Below are positions 23,605 to 31,882 of a stretch of DNA of 44,328 nucleotides, one piece after another. The stretch lies in NCBI GenBank assembly GCA_947626715.1, contig CANQTG010000009.1, forward strand, positions 1-44,328. Reading direction: 5' to 3'. This DNA is from an uncultured Lachnospiraceae bacterium (GTDB lineage Bacteria > Bacillota > Clostridia > Lachnospirales > Lachnospiraceae). The notes under the pieces are model-generated. The model had not been told where the DNA came from, made no database searches, and was given only the letters and a program-made list of their open reading frames with translations. How positions within the stretch are numbered: position 1 is the first letter of the stretch; the number at the start of each line of letters is the position of its first letter. Both the position numbers and the translations under genes were made by a program.

Positions 23605-23730
23605 GCGCTTTCTGTCGCACTTTCCCCGCTTGCCTCACAGATATATTCTCAAACCAAGATGGCATAATAACAGATACTCAAGTTAAATGAATCCATCTCG
23701 AAAAATCAATCCGTCAGAAAAGGCAGTCTC

Positions 23731-24435
23731 CTAAACAGTGTAATCAAATGTTTTTCTCGCAAACTTATTTCCGCTTTTCACAAGCGTGCTTTCTATGGAT
23801 TCTCTTGTAATATTTTTGATACTGTTTAACGCTTTGGAGGATAGGGCGTTGCCATGCGTCCATGCAGGATCGACCGCCTTGATCGCTGATACAAATGTTT
23901 CACTATATGCCTTGCGGTATTGGTCTAATGTATAACGCCCAGACAGCCTATCATCTTTATCCAATCGTTTATACATATCCATATAGGTTTCGGTCGTTCC
24001 CTTTCCCGTCTGCATCCCGTTATGTTCCAAATAGGCGCTTTTCACATATTCAAATATTTCATCGCGGCTGCTTTCGGGAATATCAATTATCTTTTTATAG
24101 CTGTCGCCCGTTTCGTCTGTTACAACAAGTCCAGCCAATCCATCTGGTCCAACAATATCTCCATCCGAATTAAATTGCTTCATCAGATTTTTGATAGCCT
24201 GCACATTCGTATACATACTGCCCGTGCAGCCGTTTTTCGTCATCTGCTGGATCACGGCTTTGTATTGCTTACTGTTCGTATCAATTCCCGCCGCCTTTAA
24301 CTGGGACTGTATCGAACTGCTGTTTAACTGTGAAAACTGAAACACGCCCGGCAGGGTTCCTCCTGTTCCCCACGAAGCGCCCCTGCCGCCGAACATACTT
24401 TGAATGAGATAGCTGTAATTTGTAATGTTGGGCAT
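23731..24435 (-). CDS. Uncharacterised Lachnospiraceae-type protein
   Basis: 234 residues, no family recognised. It starts MPNITNYSYLIQSMFGG with a Gly/Ser-rich segment, like the N-termini of its neighbours, and is otherwise helical and soluble; no Sec signal, no membrane segment, one Cys. AAGGAGG lies seven bases before the ATG. It follows the DUF6033-like gene by 51 bp and shares a closely similar leader sequence with it, so the two belong to one transcription unit or regulon. Export by a non-Sec (flagellar-type) route is possible from the context only. Confidence 0.6.
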   Translation of the reverse strand: MPNITNYSYLIQSMFGGRGASWGTGGTLPGVFQFSQLNSSSIQSQLKAAGIDTNSKQYKAVIQQMTKNGCTGSMYTNVQAIKNLMKQFNSDGDIVGPDGLAGLVVTDETGDSYKKIIDIPESSRDEIFEYVKSAYLEHNGMQTGKGTTETYMDMYKRLDKDDRLSGRYTLDQYRKAYSETFVSAIKAVDPAWTHGNALSSKALNSIKNITRESIESTLVKSGNKFARKTFDYTV

Positions 24436-24486
24436 ATCGATTCCTCCTTGAATTTTATGGATCTAAAATCCGTTTCCTAACTTACG

Positions 24487-25239
24487 TCAAATTTTAACAT
24501 CAATCCCTGCCGTTGCCAATACTGCGGCGCTGTTCGGATTTTTCATGGCTGCAGCCATTTTCTCCGTCAGATCCCGCACGTCTTTCCCCACAACTCTAAA
24601 CTCATAGGAGCTAAGATTTTCGCCCTCTGCCCTTCGCTCCGCCCGCATTTCAGCAAGGCGTTCTTCCTGCTCTTTTTCTTCGGCTCTTTTCTTTTCCAGT
24701 TTTTCTTCTTTTGCCCTTTGCTCTTTTGCTTTTCTCTCTGCATTTTCTCTGGCAATTTTTCCGTCAGGATCATTCGTACAGCCACTCATGCCGGATATAT
24801 TTCCATTTTCATCAATATAATAAGCGGTATAAGTAACCACCGGACTTCCCGGCATCATTTTAGTATAATTATTAAGAGATTTCACGCAATCCGGAATAGC
24901 CGCCAGATTTTCTTCCAAGTATGCTGCTTTCTCCGGATCATTCATGCACTTTTTCAAAAACGCACTTGATACCGATACCGTTGTCGGAACGCCCTGCATG
25001 GAAGTCGTTCCCGTATTCATGTAGCTGTATTTGCTCTGCAAATACTTAGAGTAATCATTCACATTGCTATATCCCGTCTTAATCTGCTCTGTCCGTGTTT
25101 TGCCCGGAGTTGAAGTTTTCAGCTCCACCGTGCTTGTGGTCACACCGCTTTCCTTGCCCTCTGTTTTTTCAACCGCTTTCTTCTGCGTGGCATATGTATT
25201 TTCATACGCACCGTAATTATTTGTAATCTCCATTGCCAT
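24487..25239 (-). CDS. DUF6033-like protein
   Basis: 250 residues from the ATG at 25239, which has GGGAGG eight bases upstream; the longer frame to 25287 has no such signal. The N-terminus MAMEITNNYGAYENTYA resembles the family annotated DUF6033 in Lachnospiraceae. A Ser/Thr-rich first half with YSKYLQSKYSYMN and PTTVSVSSAFLKKC is followed by a highly charged coiled coil (about 170-215, Glu/Lys/Arg/Ala-rich) and a C-terminal helix. No signal peptide. Function unknown. First gene of a pair with the 234-residue protein, behind a sigma28-like promoter. Confidence 0.6.
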   Translation of the reverse strand: MAMEITNNYGAYENTYATQKKAVEKTEGKESGVTTSTVELKTSTPGKTRTEQIKTGYSNVNDYSKYLQSKYSYMNTGTTSMQGVPTTVSVSSAFLKKCMNDPEKAAYLEENLAAIPDCVKSLNNYTKMMPGSPVVTYTAYYIDENGNISGMSGCTNDPDGKIARENAERKAKEQRAKEEKLEKKRAEEKEQEERLAEMRAERRAEGENLSSYEFRVVGKDVRDLTEKMAAAMKNPNSAAVLATAGIDVKI

Positions 25240-25394
25240 AATTTCATCCTCCCTGAATTTTATGGATTTGAACTCCGTTTCCGGCAAGCTGCCATTTTAG
25301 ATACCCTTTTTACTTTGCAGCATAGCGGACAAGGGAAACGCCTTATGCCCTATCGACCAATCCGCCGCCCCATGATATTGTTCTTTCGCTTATT

Positions 25395-25421
25395 ATATCG
25401 GCAAAAATTTCTTATTTTTTG
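25395..25421 (-). promoter_or_regulatory. Possible sigma28 (SigD/FliA-type) promoter
   Basis: Minus strand CAAA, 15-base spacer, GCCGATAT. The -10 element equals the Bacillus SigD motif; the -35 differs from TAAA at one base. A TATAAT (25392-25397) overlaps it without a good -35, so ordinary SigA use is the alternative. It lies about 155 bases before the DUF6033-like gene. Confidence 0.45.
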
Positions 25422-25579
25422 CTAAATGGCGCGAAACGCCTATTTATTGGCGTGAAATCTTTTGAAATCAGATAAAAAATGGAAATCGCCTCTGCCCGTC
25501 GCTGATCTTCCTTATCCCGCGGTACGTAACGTATGCGTTTGAAACGGCGATCAGGACAGTAGATTTCTTCACATTTGAG

Positions 25580-25588
25580 TGGTATAAT
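25580..25588 (+). promoter_or_regulatory. Extended -10 promoter of LURP-one-like gene
   Basis: TGG-TATAAT, an extended -10 with perfect hexamer; the -35 region is poor. It lies 68 bases before the start codon. Confidence 0.5.
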
Positions 25589-25655
25589 ACGGAATGTCGG
25601 GCAGGCGGCTGTTCGACAAGCCGATGCTTTAAAAGCGAGGAAAGAAGGAATCGAA

Positions 25656-26135
25656 ATGAAACTATTCATCAAAGGTAAAATGTTCGATAATCTGGATAAG
25701 ATGGCCGTGACCGGAAAAAACGGCGAGGCGCTCTATTATCTCGAGCGTGACGCCTCGGCAAAAGGTCATATGGTAACTGTAACCGGCGCAGATGGCAAAA
25801 GGCTCGGAGACATTGAACAGCGGGGCGCTATGGGACTGGTTTCCTTTGCGGTTTTTAAGGGCGGGGCGGAAGCCGCGCTTGTCGAACGGAAATCAAAGAT
25901 CTCGATCCAGCCGAATTTTGTCGTCAAAGGGCCGGACTGGGAGGTTGCAGGCAGCGTCTTCAGCACCAAATACAAAGTGACCAAAGGCGGCAGAAACATT
26001 GCGACCCTCAAGGTGGCGCTCTTAAAGAGTGAGCTCGATATCGCCGACGACGCGGATCCTATTGTCGTTCTGTCTGTTGTCATGTCGATCCGCAACGCGC
26101 TGTTTCGCGCTTCGATCGTCGGCGCAGCGTTATAA
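25656..26135 (+). CDS. LURP-one-related (YxjI/tubby-like) protein
   Basis: 159 residues from the ATG at 25656 (AAGGA upstream; the frame extends to 25575 without a usable start). It is an all-beta protein with the repeating pattern GKMFDNLDKMAVTGKNGEALY, GPDWEVAG and YKVTKGGRNIATL, and a final helix SVVMSIRNALFRASIVGAAL, as in the LURP-one-related/YxjI family that shares the tubby C-terminal fold (12-stranded barrel around a helix). Biochemical function is not known in bacteria. It precedes gpsA by 66 bp on the same strand. Confidence 0.7.
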   Translation: MKLFIKGKMFDNLDKMAVTGKNGEALYYLERDASAKGHMVTVTGADGKRLGDIEQRGAMGLVSFAVFKGGAEAALVERKSKISIQPNFVVKGPDWEVAGSVFSTKYKVTKGGRNIATLKVALLKSELDIADDADPIVVLSVVMSIRNALFRASIVGAAL

Positions 26136-26201
26136 AGGGGCATACCAGCCGCCGCATGGGATCTCTGTTAAAAACGATCAGGAAAGGCACGGTAAGATCA
26201 T

Positions 26202-27215
26202 ATGGCAAATATCGGTATCATAGGAGCTGGAAGCTGGGGAACGGCGCTCGCATGTCTGCTGAGCGACAACGGCCATAACGTGACGGTCTGGTCGGCGATC
26301 GAAAGCGAAATACAAATGCTCCGCACGGAACACGAACATAAGGACAAGCTCCCGGGCATCATACTGCCGCAGGATATGGGATTTACCACAGATATCGAGG
26401 CTGCGGTAACGGACAAAGAGGCGCTCGTACTGGCAGTCCCCTCTCCCTATACGAGACAGACGGCCAGAAGTATGTCTCCCTATGTAAAAAATGGACAAAT
26501 CATCGTCAGCGCGGCAAAAGGCATAGAGGAAAACACCCTGATGACGCTCTCCGAGATCATCGCGCAAGAGGTCCCGCAGGCGGATACCGCCGTCCTGTCC
26601 GGGCCCTCGCACGCGGAAGAGGTAGGGCGCAGAATGCCGACGACGATCGTCGTCGGCGCAAAATGCAGAAAGACTGCGGAATTTCTTCAGAATCTATTTA
26701 TGAACGAAGTCTTCCGCGTATATATAAGCCCCGACGTACTGGGGATCGAGCTTGGCGGCGCTCTTAAAAACGTGGTCGCGCTCGCCGCAGGGATCGCGGA
26801 CGGGCTCGGTTACGGAGACAATACCAAAGCGGCGCTTATCACAAGAGGGATCTCGGAGATCGCCCGGCTCGGCACGACGATGGGCGGCAGATGGGAGACC
26901 TTTTTCGGGCTGACCGGGATCGGGGATCTGATCGTCACCTGCGCATCCATGCATTCCCGCAACAGGCGCGCCGGTATCCTGATCGGAAAGGGATATACGA
27001 TGGAGGAAGCAATGGCGGAGGTCAAGATGGTCGTGGAGGGCGTATATTCCGCCAAAGCGGCTATGGGGCTTTCCAGAGAATATAAGGTATCGCTCCCTAT
27101 CATCGAGCGGGTAAACGGCGTGCTCTTTGAAGGCGAATCCGCAGCCGAGGCGGTAAACAGCCTGATGCTCCGGGATAAGAAGCTGGAAAATCCTCTGATC
27201 CCGTGGGAGACATAA
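26202..27215 (+). CDS. gpsA: Glycerol-3-phosphate dehydrogenase [NAD(P)+]
   Basis: 337 residues. The Rossmann motif GAGSWGTALA is at residues 7-16; later come VSAAKGIEENT, LSGPSHAEEV, the catalytic ELGGALKNVVALAAGIADGLGYG (Lys in LKN) and LTGIGDLIVTC. GpsA reduces dihydroxyacetone phosphate to sn-glycerol-3-phosphate, the first step toward membrane phospholipids. Full length. The ribosome binding site is weak (GGAAAGG about 14 bases away). It ends at the strong terminator at 27244-27273. Confidence 0.96.
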   Translation: MANIGIIGAGSWGTALACLLSDNGHNVTVWSAIESEIQMLRTEHEHKDKLPGIILPQDMGFTTDIEAAVTDKEALVLAVPSPYTRQTARSMSPYVKNGQIIVSAAKGIEENTLMTLSEIIAQEVPQADTAVLSGPSHAEEVGRRMPTTIVVGAKCRKTAEFLQNLFMNEVFRVYISPDVLGIELGGALKNVVALAAGIADGLGYGDNTKAALITRGISEIARLGTTMGGRWETFFGLTGIGDLIVTCASMHSRNRRAGILIGKGYTMEEAMAEVKMVVEGVYSAKAAMGLSREYKVSLPIIERVNGVLFEGESAAEAVNSLMLRDKKLENPLIPWET

Positions 27216-27243
27216 AAATTGAATTAAAAAACGGCATAAAAAA

Positions 27244-27273
27244 AGAAAAGCCTGATCTTAGGCTTTTCTTTTT
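27244..27273. terminator. Bidirectional terminator, gpsA / tRNA-Gly
   Basis: AGAAAAGCCT pairs with AGGCTTTTCT over a six-base loop, with T-run on plus and a longer T-run on minus. It ends gpsA and the convergent tRNA. Confidence 0.9.
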
Positions 27274-27279
27274 AATAAG

Positions 27280-27351
27280 AGCACGAGACGGGATTCGAAC
27301 CCGCGACCCTCGCCTTGGCAAGGCGATACTCCACCACTGAGCCACTCGTGC
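27280..27351 (-). tRNA. tRNA-Gly (anticodon GCC)
   Basis: Acceptor stem GCACGAG/CTCGTGC with U discriminator, D-arm GGCTCAGTGG, anticodon loop CTTGCCAAG (GCC), T-arm GGGTTCGAATCCC. All arms pair. CCA is not encoded. No variable long arm. Confidence 0.96.
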
Positions 27352-27381
27352 CTATTGATCCGTATCCAACGGACAAATATT

Positions 27382-27410
27382 ACTATACTATATGCTTTCC
27401 CATTTGTCAA
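27382..27410 (-). promoter_or_regulatory. Promoter of tRNA-Gly
   Basis: Minus strand TTGACA, 17-base spacer, TATAGT, 31 bases before the tRNA 5' end. Confidence 0.85.
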
Positions 27411-27465
27411 TCAAAAAATAAAATCTTTTTTCTATAAATCCAAAATCTTTTTTCAAACAGCCCTT

Positions 27466-28383
27466 CTACTCCGTCAGGCTGTTGCGGCAGCGCGTACGGT
27501 AGATCGTCTCAAGCGATTCCCGCAGCTTATCCTCCAGCGCGGAATCCCCCTGTATCCGTTCCAGCATACCCTTGTACGCTTCCGTGATCCCCTCCCCGAC
27601 ATAGAGAAGATCCGCCCCGTTTTCCCATGCTTCCATACAGGCGTCCGTCAGCTCCTCGCCTTCGCCGCTCACCTGCACGGTCACGATCCCTTCCTCCGAA
27701 GCGCCGCCCAGCAGGGAAGGCAGCGTCACCGTATAAAAGGGCGCATCCGAACCGTCCCCCTCTTTTTGGGAAAATTCCATATTGATCCCGTAATTCGACA
27801 GATCCTCGGTCAGCGCATCCGTCTCGTCGTCTAAGATCAGAAACAGCTGATACTTGCTCTTAGACAAGGTATCCGTCAACATTTTACGGAACTGATCCTC
27901 CGACTGGATATTAGAGGCCGCATATACGAGCCCGCCGATCGGGTACTGCGCCAGCGCCTTCTCCGTCCCTTCCCCGGCGATCGTGGCGTTATCCGTTCCC
28001 GTCAGCGCCTCCGGCGTCGTCAGAAACAGCCCTGCCACGCGGTCCTCAAGCGGCATTCCCGAGATACTGGCCTCGACCATCTCGTCTAAGAGATCGTCCT
28101 CCGTGTATTCTTCCGCTTCTTCCTCCGGCTCTTCTTCCGTCTGCGCTTCCTCCTGCTCCTGCGCCTGTTCCTGCGCCAGAGCCTCCATCTCCTTTTTCAG
28201 CGCTTCCTCCTGACGCTTATCGCGTATCCGGCCCACCGCATATCTGACTCCAAAGACGCCGCCCGCGACCATACCGATCAGTAAGAGAGCAAGCGCCGTA
28301 TACGCCAATATCTGATTCCGTATCCTTCTCTGCCGTCTCCGTTCTCTGCCGGAGAGGGCAGCCTTTTGCTTCTGATCTGCCAT
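27466..28383 (-). CDS. Membrane-anchored protein with degenerate GH3-like domain
   Basis: 305 residues: basic cytoplasmic N-terminus (GRERRRQRRIRN), one membrane helix (about 26-48), a Glu/Gln-rich coiled coil (about 55-100), then a domain starting SISGMPLEDRVAGLFLTTPE with YPIGGLVYAASNI. That pattern is the N-terminal part of glycoside hydrolase family 3 (beta-N-acetylhexosaminidase, NagZ-like). The catalytic stretches of GH3 do not follow, and the protein ends about 100 residues early, so it is probably an inactive or very divergent outer-face protein. Own promoter at 28425-28453. Confidence 0.6.
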   Translation of the reverse strand: MADQKQKAALSGRERRRQRRIRNQILAYTALALLLIGMVAGGVFGVRYAVGRIRDKRQEEALKKEMEALAQEQAQEQEEAQTEEEPEEEAEEYTEDDLLDEMVEASISGMPLEDRVAGLFLTTPEALTGTDNATIAGEGTEKALAQYPIGGLVYAASNIQSEDQFRKMLTDTLSKSKYQLFLILDDETDALTEDLSNYGINMEFSQKEGDGSDAPFYTVTLPSLLGGASEEGIVTVQVSGEGEELTDACMEAWENGADLLYVGEGITEAYKGMLERIQGDSALEDKLRESLETIYRTRCRNSLTE

Positions 28384-28424
28384 AGCTTCCCCCGTATTTT
28401 AAAATATCCGATCCGCATTTTTAT

Positions 28425-28453
28425 ATTATACTTCACATATCCGCGCCGCGCAA
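28425..28453 (-). promoter_or_regulatory. Promoter of GH3-like gene
   Basis: Minus strand TTGCGC, 17-base spacer, TATAAT, 42 bases before the start codon. Confidence 0.65.
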
Positions 28454-28527
28454 CCGTATCCCGCCTAAATACAGACCGGCGGCCCATAACGGGCCCCGAT
28501 GGAAAGAAACGGGCAGCGGGCGCGCGT

Positions 28528-28535
28528 CCCCCCCC
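28528..28535. repeat. C8/G8 homopolymer
   Basis: Eight C on plus, between the candidate RNA hairpin and the GH3-like gene promoter. It lies outside any coding frame I support, so slippage there has no clear consequence. Confidence 0.8.
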
Positions 28536-28550
28536 GATTCAGTATACATC

Positions 28551-28868
28551 GAAAAGGAGTATGTTTTCAACTGAAACATACTCCTTTTCACTGTACTTCA
28601 TCCAATGGACTGTACCTCCTTTTTCAATTTTCATCCATTCTTTCCATCCTTTTCTCTTTTGTACTTCTGTACTGCGGTGAGGTTCCTTTGTCACTGCACC
28701 GGTCTTTTTCTTATGTACTTGAACGAATGTTTTTGTACTCTCGGCTTACCTTCCTGAGTACCTTACCCCGCAGGGTTTTTTCTTTGGTGTCTTACCTTAC
28801 GTTTTCGGCGGTCCGTACCTCTCTTTCCTTAGATTTTTATCTATGTGAATGTTTCTCTTTTGTATGTC
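28551..28868 (-). ncRNA. Candidate structured non-coding RNA
   Basis: A perfect consensus promoter (28872-28900) fires into about 315 bases with no supported gene. The transcript is purine-rich and contains GTAC eight times. Several copies can close helices: GTACTC/GAGTAC (from 28760 to 28733) and a GTAC/GTAC pair enclosing CGGTG/CACCG (28717 to 28668). It ends in a perfect 16-bp stem, GAAAAGGAGTATGTTT (28551-28566) against 28574-28589, but without a T-run. A 20-codon frame starting at 28596 behind AGGAGG runs through the hairpin; it could encode a small peptide instead. I do not recognise an Rfam family. The remaining gap, 28901-29053, is T/A-rich with nothing recognised. Confidence 0.4.
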
Positions 28869-28871
28869 TTT

Positions 28872-28900
28872 ATTATAGACAGCTTCTTTTAATTTGTCAA
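28872..28900 (-). promoter_or_regulatory. Perfect consensus SigA promoter
   Basis: Minus strand TTGACA (28895-28900), 17-base spacer, TATAAT (28872-28877); the best promoter match in the window. Confidence 0.88.
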
Positions 28901-29053
28901 CACATTTTTCAAAAAAATTTTAAATTTTTACAACTTTTTCCAATTTTTGATGTTTTTTCTGGTATTTTAAGTCGAATCATGGGAGCTATGCGAAGATCCG
29001 TCCTGCGGCATGGGCATTTTTCAGGCTTTCACAGGCTTTTTTTAAGCTCTTTC

Positions 29054-30592
29054 CTATTCCAGTACCAGCCTGTGCGTGATCAAATACCGATCCTGCTGCA
29101 ATTCTTCGATCACCAGACTCAGATGGCAGGACTTTGCCCCGACGGCGCGCATGGCCTGAATCAGATATTCGTCCTTGTAGGCGTCCGTCTCGTAATCCTG
29201 CTCCCACTGCGCATAGAGCTGCGCGCCGTCGAGCACGTTGCTGTACGCATAGCTGCCAGTACCGTTTTTCAGGACGGCCGCGTAGCAGTCGTCATAATAT
29301 TCCCCCATCGTATGCAGCAGATCGTCTTCCGAAAAGCCCGCTTCCTCTAGGCTCCTTTTGCCCGCATCGCCGCTATCCGGCCCCTGCGTCCGATACGCGC
29401 TCCCGTTGCAGGCCGGAAGATTGACGGACAATTCCTGCCTGACATGCGTGTCGGAATAATCGTCATCGGTTTTGTTAAAATAATCATAGGTGCCGCTTCC
29501 CGTATCATCCCATGTGACGTCCACATTATAATAGCCGTCGTCTAATAAGATGATATTCCACGCGTGATCCTCTCCCGAATATCCGGTGCAGTAATAGCAG
29601 GGGATCCCCATTTTCTGCATGATATACTGAAAGGCTCTGGCATATCCCGCGCAGACCGTCCTGCCGTTTACGAGCGCGCTGTACGCGCTCTGGTTCATTT
29701 CCGCGCTTTCCACGTAATCGATCCGGCGCACGAGGGAATCATGCACGCTGCGCTCCTTATCATAAGCGCCCGTAAGCCCGTCCGCTTCCGCGATAACCTC
29801 CTGCGCGGCGCTTTCAAAGACCGTATTTTCCTTTTCCAGCTCCGAGGCGGTACGGTTAAATTCCAGACCGATCTCCACGCACTCGCCGTTACTCCTATGC
29901 GTACAGTTATAAGCGGTATCCACCCAGAAAAGCTCGGGGTGGTCGTTGTAGACCGCTGAGAAGATATCGTGCAGCTCTGCTGCCCGCACCGGTTCTATGG
30001 GCGCAAAATCCTCGTTCAGCGCTTTGGCATTGGCATAGATCTGCCTGTAGAGATGCCGCCCCGTATCGTCAAGCATCGAATAATACGGATAGATCGCAGG
30101 GTCGAAGTCCAGCCCGTCCCCCGTCTCTCCGACGCTCAGGCTCTCGGCCAGCTCCTGCGCCTCGTCCTCTTCTATCTGGCTGTCGTTTCCCGAAATCTCC
30201 TGATAGCCGCTCTTTCCGGCGACCTGCGCCGGCGCGGCGATATCGCTCCGATTCGGAGCTATGTACGCGGCCTCTTGAAAAGGCGGGGCCTGCGGATCCT
30301 CTGCCGCTTCTATCTCCTCCGCTTCCTCTCCGCTATCCGCCGTTTCCCCAGAGTCTCTGACGCTTCTGTCAGAAAGATCGGCGGGCGCATCCGGGTTATG
30401 GCGGCCCGCTATCCCCGCCGGGCCGCCCCCTGCTCCGTTTTCCAAAGAAAGCGCCTCTTCCTGCCTGTCGGGATAGAGGATCTCCGCGATCGTCTCCGTC
30501 ACCTCCGGCTTCCATGCGCACAGGCACAAAAGCCCCATCAGCAGCATCGCCATGAACAATATCAGATTCAAAAGCCTTTTTATCAATCTCAT
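29054..30592 (-). CDS. Membrane-anchored transglutaminase-like protein
   Basis: 512 residues from the ATG at 30592, chosen because GAGG is eight bases upstream and because MRLIKRLLNLILFMAMLLMG then forms an N-terminal membrane anchor; the 39 extra upstream codons cover a repeat region. An acidic disordered linker (about 40-160) is followed by the transglutaminase/protease-like core with GRTVCAGYARAFQYI (Cys), GEDHAWNI (His) and VDVTWDD (Asp). Such Clostridia proteins are extracytoplasmic, with cross-linking or peptidase activity not demonstrated. It lies downstream of spoVAD. Confidence 0.82.
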   Translation of the reverse strand: MRLIKRLLNLILFMAMLLMGLLCLCAWKPEVTETIAEILYPDRQEEALSLENGAGGGPAGIAGRHNPDAPADLSDRSVRDSGETADSGEEAEEIEAAEDPQAPPFQEAAYIAPNRSDIAAPAQVAGKSGYQEISGNDSQIEEDEAQELAESLSVGETGDGLDFDPAIYPYYSMLDDTGRHLYRQIYANAKALNEDFAPIEPVRAAELHDIFSAVYNDHPELFWVDTAYNCTHRSNGECVEIGLEFNRTASELEKENTVFESAAQEVIAEADGLTGAYDKERSVHDSLVRRIDYVESAEMNQSAYSALVNGRTVCAGYARAFQYIMQKMGIPCYYCTGYSGEDHAWNIILLDDGYYNVDVTWDDTGSGTYDYFNKTDDDYSDTHVRQELSVNLPACNGSAYRTQGPDSGDAGKRSLEEAGFSEDDLLHTMGEYYDDCYAAVLKNGTGSYAYSNVLDGAQLYAQWEQDYETDAYKDEYLIQAMRAVGAKSCHLSLVIEELQQDRYLITHRLVLE

Positions 30593-30611
30593 ATCCGCTT
30601 CCTCTGTAACC

Positions 30612-30755
30612 TGTAAAGCCTCTCTGCGCAGGCTCCCGTCTCCTGCCGCTCTCCTAACTGACGCGATCCCGTCTCCTGCGCCGCCGTCTGACCCGCTCCT
30701 GACCGACACGATCCCGTCCCCTGCGTTCCCGCCTGACCCGCTCCCAACTGACGCG
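30612..30755. repeat. 45-bp imperfect tandem repeats
   Basis: CTGACGCGATCCCGTCTCCT-type units begin near 30658, 30703 and 30748 (partial), with a shorter degenerate unit near 30632. They fill the gap between spoVAD and the transglutaminase gene. Confidence 0.75.
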
Positions 30756-30762
30756 CCGCCTT

Positions 30763-31812
30763 CTATACGCTCTCTAACACAACGCCGTGGGCGATGCCGG
30801 GAACGGTCTTCCCCTCGTTAAAGCTCGTCTTGCTCAGCAGCGCCCCCGTAGGGACGAACAGTACGCGCTTCCACTTTTTTTCTTCCAGCTGCTTCAAGAT
30901 ATAGGCGGAAAGCGTCACCGCCGCGCAGGCGCAGCCCGAACCGCCCGCATGGGTATCCTGCGCGGCGGGATCGTAGATATGCATCCCGCAGTCCCATGCA
31001 TTCACGGAGATATCATATCCCCGCTCCGCAGCCAGATCGATCAGGGCGCGCTGTCCCACCGAGCCCAGATCTCCCGTTATGATCCGGTCATAATCGGAGG
31101 GCTGTCTGCCGAAGTCAAGCAGATTTTGGCAGATCACATCGCAGGCCGCGGGCGCCATACAGCAGCCCATGTTCAGAGAATCCTTCAGGCCGTAGTCCAC
31201 GATCCTTCCGGTCGTGATCCCCGTGATCTTCGCCCGCGCCTTTTCTCCTTTTTCTTTCCCGAGCACGAACGCGCCGCTGCCCGTCACCGTCCACGTCGCC
31301 GACAGGGGACGCTGGCTGCCGTATTCCAGCGGATTGCGGAACTCCTTTTCCGCGCTCGCGAAATGGCTGGAGGTCACGCAGACAACAGTATCCGCAAATC
31401 CCCCGTCGATCGCCATCGAAGCGAGGCTCAGCGACTCCCCGCAGGTCGAACAGGCTCCGTATAACCCAAACAGCGGGATCCCATAGTTCATCACGCCAAA
31501 GGAGGTCGCTATGGATTGACCAAGCAGGTCGCCGGCAAAAAGATATTGGATCTGCCGGCTGTCAACTCCCGCCTTTCCCATCGCCAGATATACGGCGTCC
31601 TTTTGCAGACTGCTTTCCGCCTCTTCCCATGTGCCGCAGCCAAAGAGATCATCCTCGCCCGTCATATCAATCCCTCCGGCAAGAGGCCCTTCCCCTTCCT
31701 TTTTCCCTGCGACCGACGCGCTCGCATTGATATATACGGGCTCCGCATAGGCGACGCTCTGCCTGCCCCTTCTCTTTCTGTTTTTCTCTATCTTCTCCCG
31801 GCCTTCCATCAT
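30763..31812 (-). CDS. spoVAD: Stage V sporulation protein AD
   Basis: 349 residues, thiolase/ketoacyl-synthase fold: GDLLGQSIATSFGV, LYGACSTCGESL (active-site-like Cys), RPLSATWTVTGSGAF, GDLGSVGQRAL and the C-terminal GIAHGVVLESV. SpoVAD is part of the SpoVA channel and binds dipicolinic acid for uptake into the forespore. The start at 31812 follows AAAGGGATGGG; the longer frame to 31887 has no signal. Normally it sits between spoVAC and spoVAE; here a DUF2156 gene separates it from spoVAE and it lies more than 4.6 kb from spoVAC. Confidence 0.93.
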   Translation of the reverse strand: MMEGREKIEKNRKRRGRQSVAYAEPVYINASASVAGKKEGEGPLAGGIDMTGEDDLFGCGTWEEAESSLQKDAVYLAMGKAGVDSRQIQYLFAGDLLGQSIATSFGVMNYGIPLFGLYGACSTCGESLSLASMAIDGGFADTVVCVTSSHFASAEKEFRNPLEYGSQRPLSATWTVTGSGAFVLGKEKGEKARAKITGITTGRIVDYGLKDSLNMGCCMAPAACDVICQNLLDFGRQPSDYDRIITGDLGSVGQRALIDLAAERGYDISVNAWDCGMHIYDPAAQDTHAGGSGCACAAVTLSAYILKQLEEKKWKRVLFVPTGALLSKTSFNEGKTVPGIAHGVVLESV

Positions 31813-31882
31813 CCCATCCCTTTCTGCCTTTTTGCTGACAGGATTTCCGGTTTGCCAAAGGATTATGCATTTGCATACGATA

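Noticed and set aside
27100-27345. Minus-strand frame beginning MAQWWSIALPRRGSRVRIPSRAL
   Set aside because: It is the well-known false translation across a tRNA gene; the tRNA-Gly fold is complete here and the rest overlaps gpsA antisense.
28499-29350. 283-codon plus-strand frame rich in Phe, Leu and Ser
   Set aside because: It is the antisense reading of a purine-rich leader and of the transglutaminase gene, has no family match and no ribosome binding site.
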